The notes under the pieces are model-generated. The model saw nothing but the letters and a program-made list of their open reading frames with translations. It ran no database searches and was not told where the DNA came from. Positions 52,376 to 63,373 of a stretch of 64,000 nt of DNA are shown piece after piece. The DNA comes from Absidia repens (Eukaryota > Mucoromycota > Mucoromycetes > Mucorales > Cunninghamellaceae), in NCBI GenBank assembly GCA_002105175.1, contig MCGE01000027.1:448001-512000 (forward strand), in the 5' to 3' direction. The translations under genes were made by a program, and so were the position numbers. How positions within the stretch are numbered: the first letter of the stretch is position 1; every line of letters begins with the position of its first letter.

Positions 52376-52599
52376 TAGATCAAATAACTAAAACGAAGGT
52401 AAAAAAAAAAAAAAAGTGGAAGAGTTTTAATTTTTTTTTTTTCTTGAAATGAAAAACAGAATCGCCGGACCCAGCCACTGCGAGGTGTGCCGGGAGCGGG
52501 GAATGAAAACAGGCATTGCACTTCAGGCAGGCGTCAATGAAAAAGGAATCCAATTCCATTTTCGTTGGCAGATTCCCTCCTTCTCTTTCGTAATTTATT
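52376..52599. promoter_or_regulatory. Bidirectional promoter, NVL/RIX7 (-) and eL20 (+)
   Basis: 224 bp between start codons. A GC-rich centre (GCCGGACCCAGCCACTGCGA, 52464-52483, then GCCGGGAGCGGGGA, 52489-52502) lies between A/T tracts at 52401-52443. Two ribosome-production genes sharing one short promoter suggests common growth control. Confidence 0.6.
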
Positions 52600-53646
52600 A
52601 TGGCTAGAGTAAGTATATAGTACATTTATATATATTATAAAATGGGAATATTACACGTAGATGAACTCTTCCAAAGCATCAGTACGAACACACCAGCACT
52701 ACTATTATCAACTTCGACTATAATATGGTGGATGGATGGATGGATGGATGGATGAATAGATGCAGTGTATGGTGAATGTGATCTCTCTAATCTATCCGTC
52801 TATCTGTTTACCTATCCATCCATCCATCCATCCATCCATCCATCCATTATATCTATCATGCATCATCACTGAATCGACGTTTACAATGGGTATAATCCTA
52901 TCAACAAACAACAATCTGTCGATTTTTATTTCAACTAAAACATGCAAATACCGTCGATATGGACTTCTTTTCTCGTATAATCACTTCAACAGCGCTGACT
53001 ACGAATACACCTCAATATTTTGGAAGAGTTCAATCTATTTATTTATTGTTTTTCCATAGTAACAATAAATATACACCTCAAAGTATTATTTTTACTGACT
53101 TTTTTTTTCTATTTTTTTTTTGTCTAGTTCCACGAATATCAAGTGGTGGGTCGCAAACTCCCCTCCGAGCAAGACCGTACTCCTAAGCTCTACCGTATGC
53201 GTATCTTTGCCCCTAACGATGTTGTTGCCAAGTCCCGTTTCTGGTACTTCTTGGCCAAGCTCCGTAAGGTGAAGAAGACCGCTGGTGAAATCGTGTCGGT
53301 CAACGAAATCTTCGAAAAGCGCCCTGAACAAATCAAGAACTTTGGTGTCTGGCTCCGTTACGACTCTCGATCTGGTACCCACAACATGTACAAGGAATAC
53401 CGTGGTATGTCCCGTGTTGAAGCTGTGGGCACTTGTTATCAAGATATGGCTGCTCGTCATCGCTCTCGTTTCGGTAACATCCAAATCATCCGTGTTGCTG
53501 AAGTTGCTGTCGCTGATGTCCGTCGTCAATACATCAAGCAATTGTTGACCCCCAAGCTTGCTTTCCCCTTGCCTCACCGTCTTCAACGTGTTCAAAAGGC
53601 CAACCGCTCCCTTTTCCAAGCCAAGCGTCCCTCCACTTTCTATTAG
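52600..53646 (+). CDS. RPL20: 60S ribosomal protein eL20 (L18a/L20)
   Basis: Exon 1 (52600-52608) encodes only MAR. A 519-nt intron follows, and exon 2 (53128-53646) completes 175 aa: [60 protein letters not shown], and the end [10 protein letters not shown]. The match to eL20 is full length. The N-terminal exon of three codons and a large first intron are common in fungal ribosomal protein genes. The intron holds GGAT and ATCC tetranucleotide tracts in inverted orientation. Codon use is highly biased, as in uL6. Confidence 0.97.
52728..52848 (+). repeat. Inverted tetranucleotide arrays in eL20 intron
   Basis: A (GGAT)n array at 52728-52755 and an (ATCC)n array at 52813-52847 are reverse complements separated by about 57 nt. 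In the pre-mRNA they can form a stem of about 26 base pairs. Between them lies TCTATCTGTTTACC, part of which is shared with the uL6 5'UTR intron. Confidence 0.85.
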
Positions 53647-53955
53647 AAAAACTCTCTTTTTGGTTGCGGCATCTCTTTTGATCTCTCTCTCTTTTAGTTA
53701 GTTTTTTCATTGTTATTCTGAAATAAATGGAAACTTTTTACAATACATGTCATGTCTTTCTATTTATTTATTTTTTTGCTTTTTTTTTTTCTGTTTGGTG
53801 CTGTCAATGCTTGTCAGTTCTATGGGTGGCGCGCGCGTTAAAGTCAATACGTACATTTAAACGCCGCCGGGTTTTAAAATATTTCTCGTGTTTTTGGATT
53901 CACTTGCTTTTCTTTCCCAAAATTAATCTGTACACCCTTATTTCTTATCTGAATC
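53647..53955. promoter_or_regulatory. eL20 3' end and RFC2 promoter
   Basis: AAATAAATGG near 53721 is the likely eL20 poly(A) signal. About 120 bp before the RFC2 start, GGTGGCGCGCGCGTT (53825-53839) and AACGCCGCCGGG (53860-53871) form an isolated GC-rich cluster that resembles E2F/MBF (CGCG-core) sites used by S-phase genes. The assignment is by resemblance only. Confidence 0.45.
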
Positions 53956-55376
53956 ATGTCAACAGCAGCACCTATGGACATTGATGGAGCGCAGGCTTCC
54001 ACAAAAGAAGACAATTACGTATTACCTTGGTATGTATATAATAATAATAATATTAGTAAAGGAACGGCACGTGTCTGATCAGCCAGCGTTTGTTTTTTTT
54101 AATCATTTGATTTTCTCTTAGGGTGGAAAAGTATCGACCTGTTCTACTCAATGACATAGTTGGAAATGAAGAAACTGTAGCTCGATTGAATGCCATTGCA
54201 CGTGATGGAAATATGCCAAATATCATTTTGACGGTATAGTGAAAAAAGAAAGAACGGTGTCAAAATACATTCTTCAAGTCTGCGTTGATGACAACATGAA
54301 TCTAACCCCTTTATATTCATACAATAGGGACTACCGGGAATCGGTAAAACAACAAGTATTCTTTGTCTGGCACACGAACTATTGGGCCCTGCTTACAAGG
54401 AAGCTGTTTTGGAACTGAATGCATCAGATGACAGGTAAATACAAAAAATCATAGGGGACCCAACATTAATCAGGTCAGACTCACACCACTTTTGTCTTAT
54501 TGTTATGTATGTGTATAGAGGGATCGATGTTGTAAGAAGTCGAATCAAGGCATTTGCTCAAAAGAAGGTTACTTTGCCTGCTGGACGACATAAGATTATC
54601 ATTCTTGATGAAGCCGATAGGTATTAATTTTTTTGGTGTTCTGACACTGGTTTTATGAAATAACTCATTCTTCTTCTTTTAGTATGACTGGTGGTGCACA
54701 ACAAGCCTTACGACGAACGATGGAAATTTATTCGAATACAACGCGATTCGCGCTGGCGTGCAATCAATCCAATAAAATTATCGAACCTATTCAATCCCGG
54801 TGTGCCACTTTACGCTACACCAAATTATCAGAATCTCAAGTGTTGAAACGTTTACAAGAACTCTGTAATGCTGAACATGTAAGTCATCTTTCTCATTGAA
54901 AAAAAAAAGGCAAGTCGTATTAATTTTTTTTTTCTCTTTTTTAGGTACCTGTGACAGACGATGGTATGGAAGCATTGATATTTACGGCGGACGGTGATAT
55001 GCGACAAGCCATCAATAATTTACAATCGACCTTTTATGGATTCGGTCACGTCAATGGTGAAAATGTATTCAAAATATGCGATCGACCTCATCCTATTCTT
55101 ATTCAAACCATGCTGAAACACTGTGCTGATGGAAATGTGCGCATTGCGGGTGATATGGTCCGTGAACTCTACTTGAAGGGCTATTCATCTCTGGATATTG
55201 TAACAACCATGTTCCGTGTTGTCAAAAGCTTTGATGAACTTGGTGACGGACTTCAGTTGGACTTTTTGAAGGAAATTGGCTTCACACATATGCGCATCAT
55301 GGACGGATACCAAAGTCTGCTCCAACTGGCGGGCTTGATTGCTAAGCTTTGTCAGGTCAACACTGCAAAGGCATAG
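53956..55376 (+). CDS. RFC2: Replication factor C subunit (human RFC2 / yeast Rfc4 type)
   Basis: Six exons, about 335 aa. The N-terminus is short and Ala/acidic ([13 protein letters not shown]), then the RFC boxes follow: [20 protein letters not shown], Walker [41 protein letters not shown], Walker [21 protein letters not shown], sensor-1 [18 protein letters not shown] (SRC motif), and sensor-2 [13 protein letters not shown]. The collar region reads [20 protein letters not shown] and ends [13 protein letters not shown]. The residues GLPGIGKT and the collar place it with RFC2/Rfc4 rather than RFC3/4/5. The complex loads PCNA at primer-template junctions and forms checkpoint loaders with Rad17/Rad24. 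All catalytic residues are present. Confidence 0.95.
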
Positions 55377-57272
55377 ATGGATTACTGCTATCGTATTATC
55401 ATAGTTTAGTTAATTTAGTTTACCTTAGCTTAGCATACCGTAGCGTAGTGTAGTGTAGCACTAGTTCGATGGACTAGCCATCGCCCATTCTCATTATCAT
55501 CATCATTATCATCAACATCTCAATACTTATATATATATATATATATATATATAACAATAAAACTACAACTATATTTGCACTTTTTATTTTATTTTGAAAT
55601 AAATGTGAGTAACACATTGGGGTGTGAATACTAGCGGATGCGAATCGCTCGCTTGACTAAAGGAAAAAACGAGCTGGAAGTATGTAGTTTATCTAGTATA
55701 GTGGAGTTTAAAAAATATGTGTTGTTTTTTATAATGACAATGTGCTACATGCTAAAAAGTAGGTGAGAATGCTCTACTGTACAGTACATATAGTGACAGT
55801 GACTCTCACGGCACAGTATAGGTTTATTAATACATTTGCTCGATTATGAATAAGACCACATTTGATATTTAGTTACGTCTGTGGGAGGGTTGGGAGTGGG
55901 TCATGTAACTCGTTATAGACAAACCACAAAGCAATGCAAAATACTCTATAGCTGTGGATACATGTAGAACACGATCTGTATTTATTTATATGATTAATCA
56001 AGCAAGAATATCATTATCTTCGATTCAAAATAAGTTTTAAAACTGCTAACAAATATCTGCGTGTTGAGGGGAAGGTAGTCAATATGATTGAATTAGAAAG
56101 CAAATGTTCAATAGGACACAGTCAAACAGCGACAATAGACATAGTTTATTATCTTATGGGTCAGAGGTTGGTTAATAAAAAGGTATATTTGTGGATACTG
56201 ATACTAAGGACGAGTGGCTCATGTCAACAAGGGGTTTAGTAGGAGAATCTATTAGAGGAAGCATGAGTGAGACTAGCTTGAGATCTAAGGGTTGGTCAAC
56301 ACTTTTCCAATGGAACAACTGTAAAAATGGATTTAATATACTGTACAAGACAGGAGAAACACGAGAAGATTATAACTGAGTATCTTTTATTGAAACACAA
56401 CAACGGTCAACACTAATCGAACGGGATTGATTGCTAATAAGAAAAGAAAAAAAAAAAGAAATCTATTGTGCAAAACTCCAGAGAATGAGAGAGACTAATG
56501 GGAAATATTTCATTGAAGCAAGTAAAAAGAAACATATTTTATTCAGATGTATACACAAATTTGGGCAAACCAACACTATACTAAGCCAATGAAGGCTCCA
56601 AAGAGGCAACTAATCTTGATTCTAAAGCCTGAATCCAAAATGAAAGGGTTTCCCCATGCATCTTTGTAATCCCTGATCTGAAACCCCTTCTAAACTAGTC
56701 CTGGTGCTAATCTAACATCACCATAATCCCAGAGAAGTCGAATGGCGAAGAAAAAAGAAAAGGAAAGAAAAGGAAAGAGCGCCTAAAATAAAATGGGAGT
56801 AAATAAAAATTCACGTGGGCGGGATTTAAACTATTTTCTGTAGCTTGTCGCTGAACGCAGTTTTATCCACAAACTGTTCCAGGAATTCGCTGACTTTCTA
56901 TATATAGATTGCTGAACCCATCATAATAACGATGCAATTTCGTTTTCTCGTTGATATTGCCGTTGTTTTTTTCTACTGTACTGTATATTCATATTACATG
57001 GCTAAACCTTTCATTGTCTCGTTCTTAGCATTTTCAGTGAGACACAATTTTTCTACGTTCTTGCAACACTTCAACATATTTTTTTTTTCAAGGATATGAT
57101 ACAATTGAATGATTTTTATTTTCACGAATTATACAATGTGTGTGTAATATGATGGGGGGGTGGATATAACAGGGATATGCAAATAATACATTATGGAAAC
57201 ATATGAAGTAACTAATTATAGTGGTGAGTGACTTGGATCTACACTGAAAAGGGGACTATTATACTAAAGCAA
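55377..57272. other. Gene-free region with repeat copy E
   Basis: After RFC2 comes a TAG-rich run (TTAGTTTACCTTAGCTTAGC, 55416-55435, then TAGCGTAGTGTAGTGTAGC) and an AT dinucleotide array (55528-55552) followed by AATAAAACTAC, a likely poly(A) signal. Repeat copy E lies at about 56060-56840. The rest is AT-rich with no coding exon; a G run of 7 is at 57153-57159. Confidence 0.55.
56060..56840 (-). repeat. Dispersed repeat family, copy E
   Basis: Near-complete minus-strand copy. On its sense strand: leader CCCGCCCACGTGAATTTTTA (56804-56823), pyrimidine tract (56748-56780), CTTCGCCATTCGACTTCTCT (56728-56747), core CATGGGGAAACCCTTTCATT (56641-56660) flanked by the invariant TTGGATTC. CTTAGTATAGTGTTGG (about 56569-56584) is followed by GAATAAAATATG (56535-56546). 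The distal block GACTGTGTCCTATTGAAC is at 56107-56124. No open frame is shared with the other copies. Confidence 0.85.
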
Positions 57273-60200
57273 TCATTGGTATACGCTTGGAATCTTAACA
57301 TCGTAGCCTAAGTATCACCGATGGCCAAAAAACAAAGAAATAATTCAATGATTATTTTCTTAAAAAATTGAAATGAGCAACTTACGGGTTTCATCCAGTA
57401 GAGTTTGATTTTTTGCACATTGCTCTATCCACTTTGGAGTCACAAAGTAAGGCAGCCCATCACTAAACCCAAAAAAGATGATACAGAAAGGTAAGTGATC
57501 TGAATAATCCATAGGCATATAAAGCACCATCCATATATCTTACGGTCTAAATTGCCGGGACATAACAGCGATGTCATTTTCATTTTGGTCTTCTTGCATA
57601 ATGACATGGGTGATCGTTGGGTCGTCTTTGTTCTGTGTAACACTCCCGCCGTAGAACCGAATCAATAGAGCCATGATTTTGAAGTTGTCCCGTTGATGCT
57701 GTTGATGTACCCATTCCATGGTCATTGTTTTCAAAGTAGGTTCTAATCCTTCACTATCCACTTTCTGCTGCTGCTGTTGTTGTTCTTGTTGTTGCTCTTT
57801 GTTGTAAAAATAAACATGCACACCATAAAAGAACATGCCGGGGAATCCGTTGTTGCTGAAGTATCTTTGCCTTATATCGTCCACATCAACTTTGCGTATA
57901 TTGCTCGGTATATCGTCCCATATCTATATACAAATAAAAGAAGTTATTGATCGGTTTGAAAACTATAGCTTTAGTGTTTTTTTTTTTTTCTATCCATTTT
58001 CCATAATAAAATACCTCTTTCAAACTTTCATCAGTTGCATCTTCCATGTAGGAGTCGCCATATTTATCCATTTTGATACTAAATTCTTCCTTTGTCTTGT
58101 CAGTAGCATAGAGCATATACCTATGAATTTAATGAAAAAAAAAAATAGCAGAAGTTAAAAGATAATTTTCTGATTTGCATTCAGAATATTCATACTTAGG
58201 CGACAACGGTAACATTTGATTCGCACCAACACAGTCGAAAATCCACTGGGGCAGGACAATGTTGCAAGTCTTCTTATGAATAATGCTATCAACACGAATA
58301 TCTTTCAAATGGAAAGATGCGAAAATAAGTATATATAGAAAAGAGAATATTTAATCATTTACTTACTATATTTGCCAGCAATCACATAGTTTGCTTTGTC
58401 ATCTGATTGCACAAATTCACCGCCATTTTCCTTGATCATGTATTCCAGTTTTGCTTTGGTAATGGTATTGTTCATTCCTATGATAACGTCTGATAAAGAA
58501 TAAATTAAAAAAGGCTAGACAATGAACGTATCTTCCTTCCACAAAACGTGAGAATGTTTATGACTTACAGAAATTAAGACCATCAAATAAATTCGATACT
58601 TGATTGATATTTTCTGTTCCAACGCCTTGTTGACTAAGCACCAGACCGAGAGATGATTTCTACAAACGTTTGATATAAGTATGATGTTAATACATAAAAT
58701 CAGCTGGTTGAATATATGGGATATACTATATTACTCAAGAGTTCTACATACCAAACTTCGTTGACCAGTGGACTTTTTTTGTTTCTTGCTTGGATCAATG
58801 CTACAATTTTGGAATCAATAATTAGCCAATTGCGAAATATAAAAAAAAAACTGTGAATATAACTTACGTGAAATCCTGCTGTGAGAATGTTTTCTGTTTT
58901 TGGCCAGCCGATCGCCGGACTCGCATAATTTCTATTGAATGTAAGTTTCATTAACTGAGCCAAACGTTCATATTTTACTGCTCTCTTTTCATTTTCTCCT
59001 TACCAGAATAAGTCATAGTTTCCTTCCATGATTTGTCATGTCGGAATCGTATAAATCTGGGGAAGCGTAAAGTACAACCTGCTGACCACATTTCTAATCA
59101 AATAAAAAAATTAGACAAATATATGTTGAGTTGTTGATCATGCTTCCTCATTCAAATATATATAATATATACATCACTTACGTGAGAAAACCACTTCGGA
59201 TGCCTTGACTTCAATCACCACAGCGTTGTGAAAATCCTTGACCAATACATCAGGTATTTCATTTGACTTTTCTGGGTGGCCCAACCATGAAGGTAATTTC
59301 TTGGGATCGTACTTTTGAGTGTCTTTAAAGAATTTTCCAAATTCCTTGATTTGATCGAAGGAAAATCCTGTGCCAATCATGCTAAATGACACAAAACTGC
59401 CCAGATAATGATAATAATAATAATAATAAAAAGATAGGAATCATAAATATAACATATCATATGTTTATTTTTCTTGCCGCTTACAAAGGTTTGTCAGCCG
59501 TGGATCTTCTATCATCTCTGAGGGCACACATAAACTGAGCAATCTGGTTTCCTCGACGGCCAGTTCCATATTTTCCGCCTGATAAAAAAGTAATAAAAAT
59601 TAGTATATACGCACATTCGATCCTGCGGGGGGGTTTTTTCAAGGGGGCAAAAAAAAAAAAAAGAGAAGCTTAGTACAAAAACGAAACTACTTACCTATAA
59701 CAAGAAGATCACAGTTTTCACCGAGAGAATCAAAGTATTCTGGTTTGATCTTGATCCAAGTACGACTCCGTTCACCACATTCATACCGCGAACCCGGATG
59801 CTTGAGCATGATACCTTCTTGACTAAATATGGATAAAAAAAAGAATATCATTAGATTCGCTTGTTTTCTTTTCTTTTTGAAAAGTAGTTACCGTTGTTCG
59901 ACGACAATTCCCATTTCATCAACAATATCTTGTTCCTGCGTCTTTTCTTTATGTTTCAAAATGTTGAGGTAGCCGCGTTTTTCTGTAATGACGGCTTCCA
60001 AAAGCTTTAGCCTGTCGGAGAGAGGGTAATCCACCAGATGGGTACCATTGTAATATACAATATCGAATATGATAACTATGGATAATCATAACAAGGTGAG
60101 TATTATTCTTCTTTACTAAATTAAATCAAAAGTAAATTGTTGTCAATTTCTTCAATAAACTTACGGCATGGATGGGCCTTATCAGGGTCAAGAGATTCAT

Positions 60201-61738
60201 CTATATGGTCAAGGGAAAAAAAAAAAAAATACAGTCAATATTGATTCATCTTCGTTATACAACTTGGATTTTTCAAGATATTTTACCTTTTGCAGAGGTT
60301 TTCAAAGTTCCAAAAGGCAAAAAAACATCTAGTTTCGGATCGTAGGCGACCATTTCTCCATCCAAGATTAGACTATAAAAGAAAAAATTGGTAGATATAA
60401 TGTTACAATTGAGATATCAGTGTCATGTCGTGACGAACTATGAGTTACCTTTTCGCTTTTTTTAAACATCCAGAGATTTCATAAGACAGTTTTCCTTCTT
60501 CCATAGAGCTTGATCCATATAGTTCCGTGTAGTCAGTTGCTTTTCTGGAATAAAAAAAAAAAAAAAAAAAAAAGATGAGCTTTGCAAATTGTGATGGCCT
60601 TTTCTATACTTTCATTACCTTGAAAACCATTTAAATTTTTGGGAGTCTTCTTCATAGTGCATTTGCATACGTTCGCCATCGATTTTTTCTTCAATGTAAA
60701 AGACGCCATTATATTTTACATGAGCCATATCCTTTGGTTGACCTTTATATCCTAGTTGGGGTTTGAAGGGCCTAAAGAGTGAAATGACCTACCAAAAAAA
60801 AAAAAAGCAATTAGGGGAGGATACAAAATGATGGTATACAATCGACGTCAATCACATGTGCATAACTTACCGCTTTGCCAAGTTTGACCGATGGATCTTC
60901 CAGATCAGCACAGACCCTTTTGAGATTGCTGCAGACACTATATAGTTCACGTGCTTGAGGATGGTACACATCAAAGATAGAGTTTTCCGACATACCCATT
61001 TTGAGGTCCTTGAGAATGATCCGAATCAACCATCGCTGTTCGAATGCTGTGTAATTGTTGACAATATGCTTGAAGATCTCCGTTTTTTTCTTTTCGTCGC
61101 TTTAAAAGACAACAGTACCGGGAAGGGTTGGAGAGAAAACGAGATCGTTAGCATAGTTTTCATATCTCATATATTCAATTCGCTTACCTTTCGGATCGAC
61201 TCATGGTGTCCAGTAAGTCATTTACGTCTTGTACAGTTTGAGTAGGTGTGGCCACCGTCGATCGTCGGTCAATGACGTCAAAAGCAATAGAGGCGAAGTC
61301 TCCGGATGATTTCTAGTATAAATAAAGAAGGCATCAGGTGACTGAATATGGTACATGACGACAACCTCTGTTTCTTACCGCTTTGGCAGACGCTGAGGGT
61401 AATTTCCATTTGATGAGATTATATGCATCCTCAGATTGCGAACCTAAACCCAAGGCTTCCGTGTAAGCTCTACCGATCTTAGCTTCCTTAATTCCATATG
61501 TTGTTCTATCCAGCTAAATAATACGATTGAAACTAGTAAGTAAAAATACATTTAGATTCAACATATCTGATCTTACCTGAGGTAAAAGTAACCGCATCGC
61601 TGCAAAGAAATTATCATCGCAAGTTTGACGCCATCCATACAAAAATCTGGTGACCATTTTTTTCTTTTCATCAGTACCACGTGTTTCATTTATAGCCTGC
61701 ATCAATTTGCAGACGTGTATAAAGAGGGGCGACGACAT
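57273..61738 (-). CDS. LIG4: DNA ligase IV (non-homologous end joining)
   Basis: Roughly 20 short exons. The N-terminal DNA-binding domain opens [20 protein letters not shown] and includes [20 protein letters not shown]. The adenylation motif I reads [14 protein letters not shown], Lys being the AMP acceptor. Then come [25 protein letters not shown] (motif IV), [10 protein letters not shown] (motif V) and [23 protein letters not shown] regions follow; the last contains [15 protein letters not shown], a short poly-Q insertion, and [19 protein letters not shown], ending [10 protein letters not shown] at 57273. The enzyme seals double-strand breaks with XRCC4/Lif1. No exon is evidently broken, although I did not check every junction. 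Confidence 0.93.
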
Positions 61739-62283
61739 TTTGTACGATTAAAAAAAAAGTGATAAAAAGAAAAGAAGCAGTAAAAGGCGGAGTATCAAAT
61801 CTTTTTTCTTGAAGAGTGCACATGGAATCAAGGGCGCATGATTATTTAGTCTTTGACACCAATCCTCAATAAAGAAAGTATTTCTATCAATGACTTGTTG
61901 ATTTTTTCACGACTTCCCTGAAACAGCTTGCCAAGTTGACCTCATCGAAACCTTCGCTCTTTTTTCTTTGGTCTCGACACCCTTTCCTTCCCCTATTCAT
62001 TATCAACGAAGGTATACCGCACACATCAATAACTGTACCCTAATTTTCCGCATCTCATCAAAAAAAATAAACGAAAAAAAAATCATATCACTTCATAAAG
62101 ACAATTCAATTCAAATGTATACCAGTATAACATATAAAAACAAATCAAATCCAAGAGGTACATATTGTATTTTATTCAAATTTCATCACATATTCACCAA
62201 AAAGTACTAAACAATGAGATAAAAACTAAAATAAAAGGGGTGCTGTATATAAAACATGGATAACAAAATGCAAAGCACAATTT
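61739..62283. other. Spacer between uS9 3' end and LIG4 start (both -)
   Basis: Contains the LIG4 promoter side (purine run at 61748-61780 on the plus strand) and the uS9 3' flank, where a TTTTATT (62169-62175) reads as AATAAAA on the coding strand. Nothing else is seen. Confidence 0.5.
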
Positions 62284-62999
62284 TTAACGGTAAGACTTTT
62301 GGAAGCGAGCACGGGCACCGGGACCACCGAACTTCTTGGGTTCGCAACGACGAGGATCGGCAACGAGGAGGGTACGGTCGTATTGGACGAGGATTTCCTT
62401 GATTTCCTTCTTGGCAGCTTCGTCAACGTACTTTTGGTAGAAAGCAACAATGGCCTTGGCAAGAGCTTGACGGATAGCATAGATTTGAGAGGTGTGACCT
62501 ATTTAATAGTGAAATCAAAGAGGGTGAGCATCAAAATAAACGTATCGAGCATAGACACACACAATCCAGGGCAAAAAAAAAAAAAAAAAAATTCTTCACT
62601 TACCACCACCTTGGACGCTAAGACGGATGTCAACGTTGGAGAAACGTTCTTCACCGAGGAGGAGAACAACTTCGTAAACCTTGAACTTCAAGATTTCAGG
62701 TTCGAGGAGTTCGAGAGGAGAACCATTGACGCGGATAAGACCACGTCCACGCTTGCAGTGAGCGACAGCAGTAGCGGTTTTCTATTTCAAAGAAACAAAA
62801 ACATTCAGTGAGTATACCATTCGGTTGATCATGATCCCCTCTCTGTTGTTGATCGTTATTGCTATTCCGTATAATATCAACATTGAGATCCCCTTTTCAC
62901 AAAAGTCCATTGTTGATGTTGCAATAATTGTTGAATTATTATTTTTTTTGATTGACATATGTTACACACCTTGCGACCGAAAGTTTGAACAGCTTCCAT
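62284..62999 (-). CDS. RPS16: 40S ribosomal protein uS9 (S16)
   Basis: Three coding exons (62970-62999, 62604-62781, 62284-62498) give 140 aa: [30 protein letters not shown], then [20 protein letters not shown] and the universal C-terminus [14 protein letters not shown], whose final Arg contacts the P-site tRNA. Exon 1 donor is GTGTGT, weaker than usual. A TTATTAG acceptor lies two bases before the ATG, and a GTAAAG donor near 63138 implies a 5'UTR intron (about 63002-63138) that carries ATCC repeats on the sense strand. An upstream coding exon cannot be fully excluded. Head-to-head with uL15. Confidence 0.95.
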
Positions 63000-63373
63000 A
63001 TCTAATAACAAAGGGCTAAAAGTTAGTCAAGAGTAAAAAAATAAATCCAATGAATCAAATGAAGAATGAGATATAGACAGATGATTCAATGAGCGAATGG
63101 ATGGATGGATGGATAGTATGGTGTCAATTTCTTTACCTTTAATTAGGGAAAGAAAAAAGGGAAATTGAAAATAGTGAATGAAGTTTATGAGAACAGAGAA
63201 GGGCGGGACATAAATACCAATCCGGGCTGGGCGGCGGCACTTTAACATTTCCTCTTTCACTTTTTTTTTTTTTTTTTTTTTTTTTGGTTTTTTGCTCGCA
63301 CTCGATGTACCAAATTCGCTCAGGCTGGGGATTTGTTCAATTTCTCCTTTCTCTTATCTTCTAGTTATCAGAT
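63000..63373. promoter_or_regulatory. Bidirectional promoter and 5'UTRs, uS9 (-) / uL15 (+)
   Basis: 374 bp between start codons. The GC-rich segment GGGCTGGGCGGCGGCACTTT (63224-63243) lies next to a T run (63260-63285), and CTCAGGCTGGGG (63319-63330) is on the uL15 side. A GGAT array at 63096-63113 (plus strand) falls in the inferred uS9 5'UTR intron. Like the NVL/eL20 pair, it joins two ribosome genes by one short GC-centred promoter. Confidence 0.6.

Noticed and set aside
52609..53127. A box C/D snoRNA inside the eL20 intron
   Set aside because: No TGATGA C box paired with a CTGA D box and terminal stem was visible; the hairpin arises from tetranucleotide arrays.
53092..53619. 175-codon antisense open frame over eL20
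   Set aside because: Same cause: mirror of a highly biased ribosomal protein gene.
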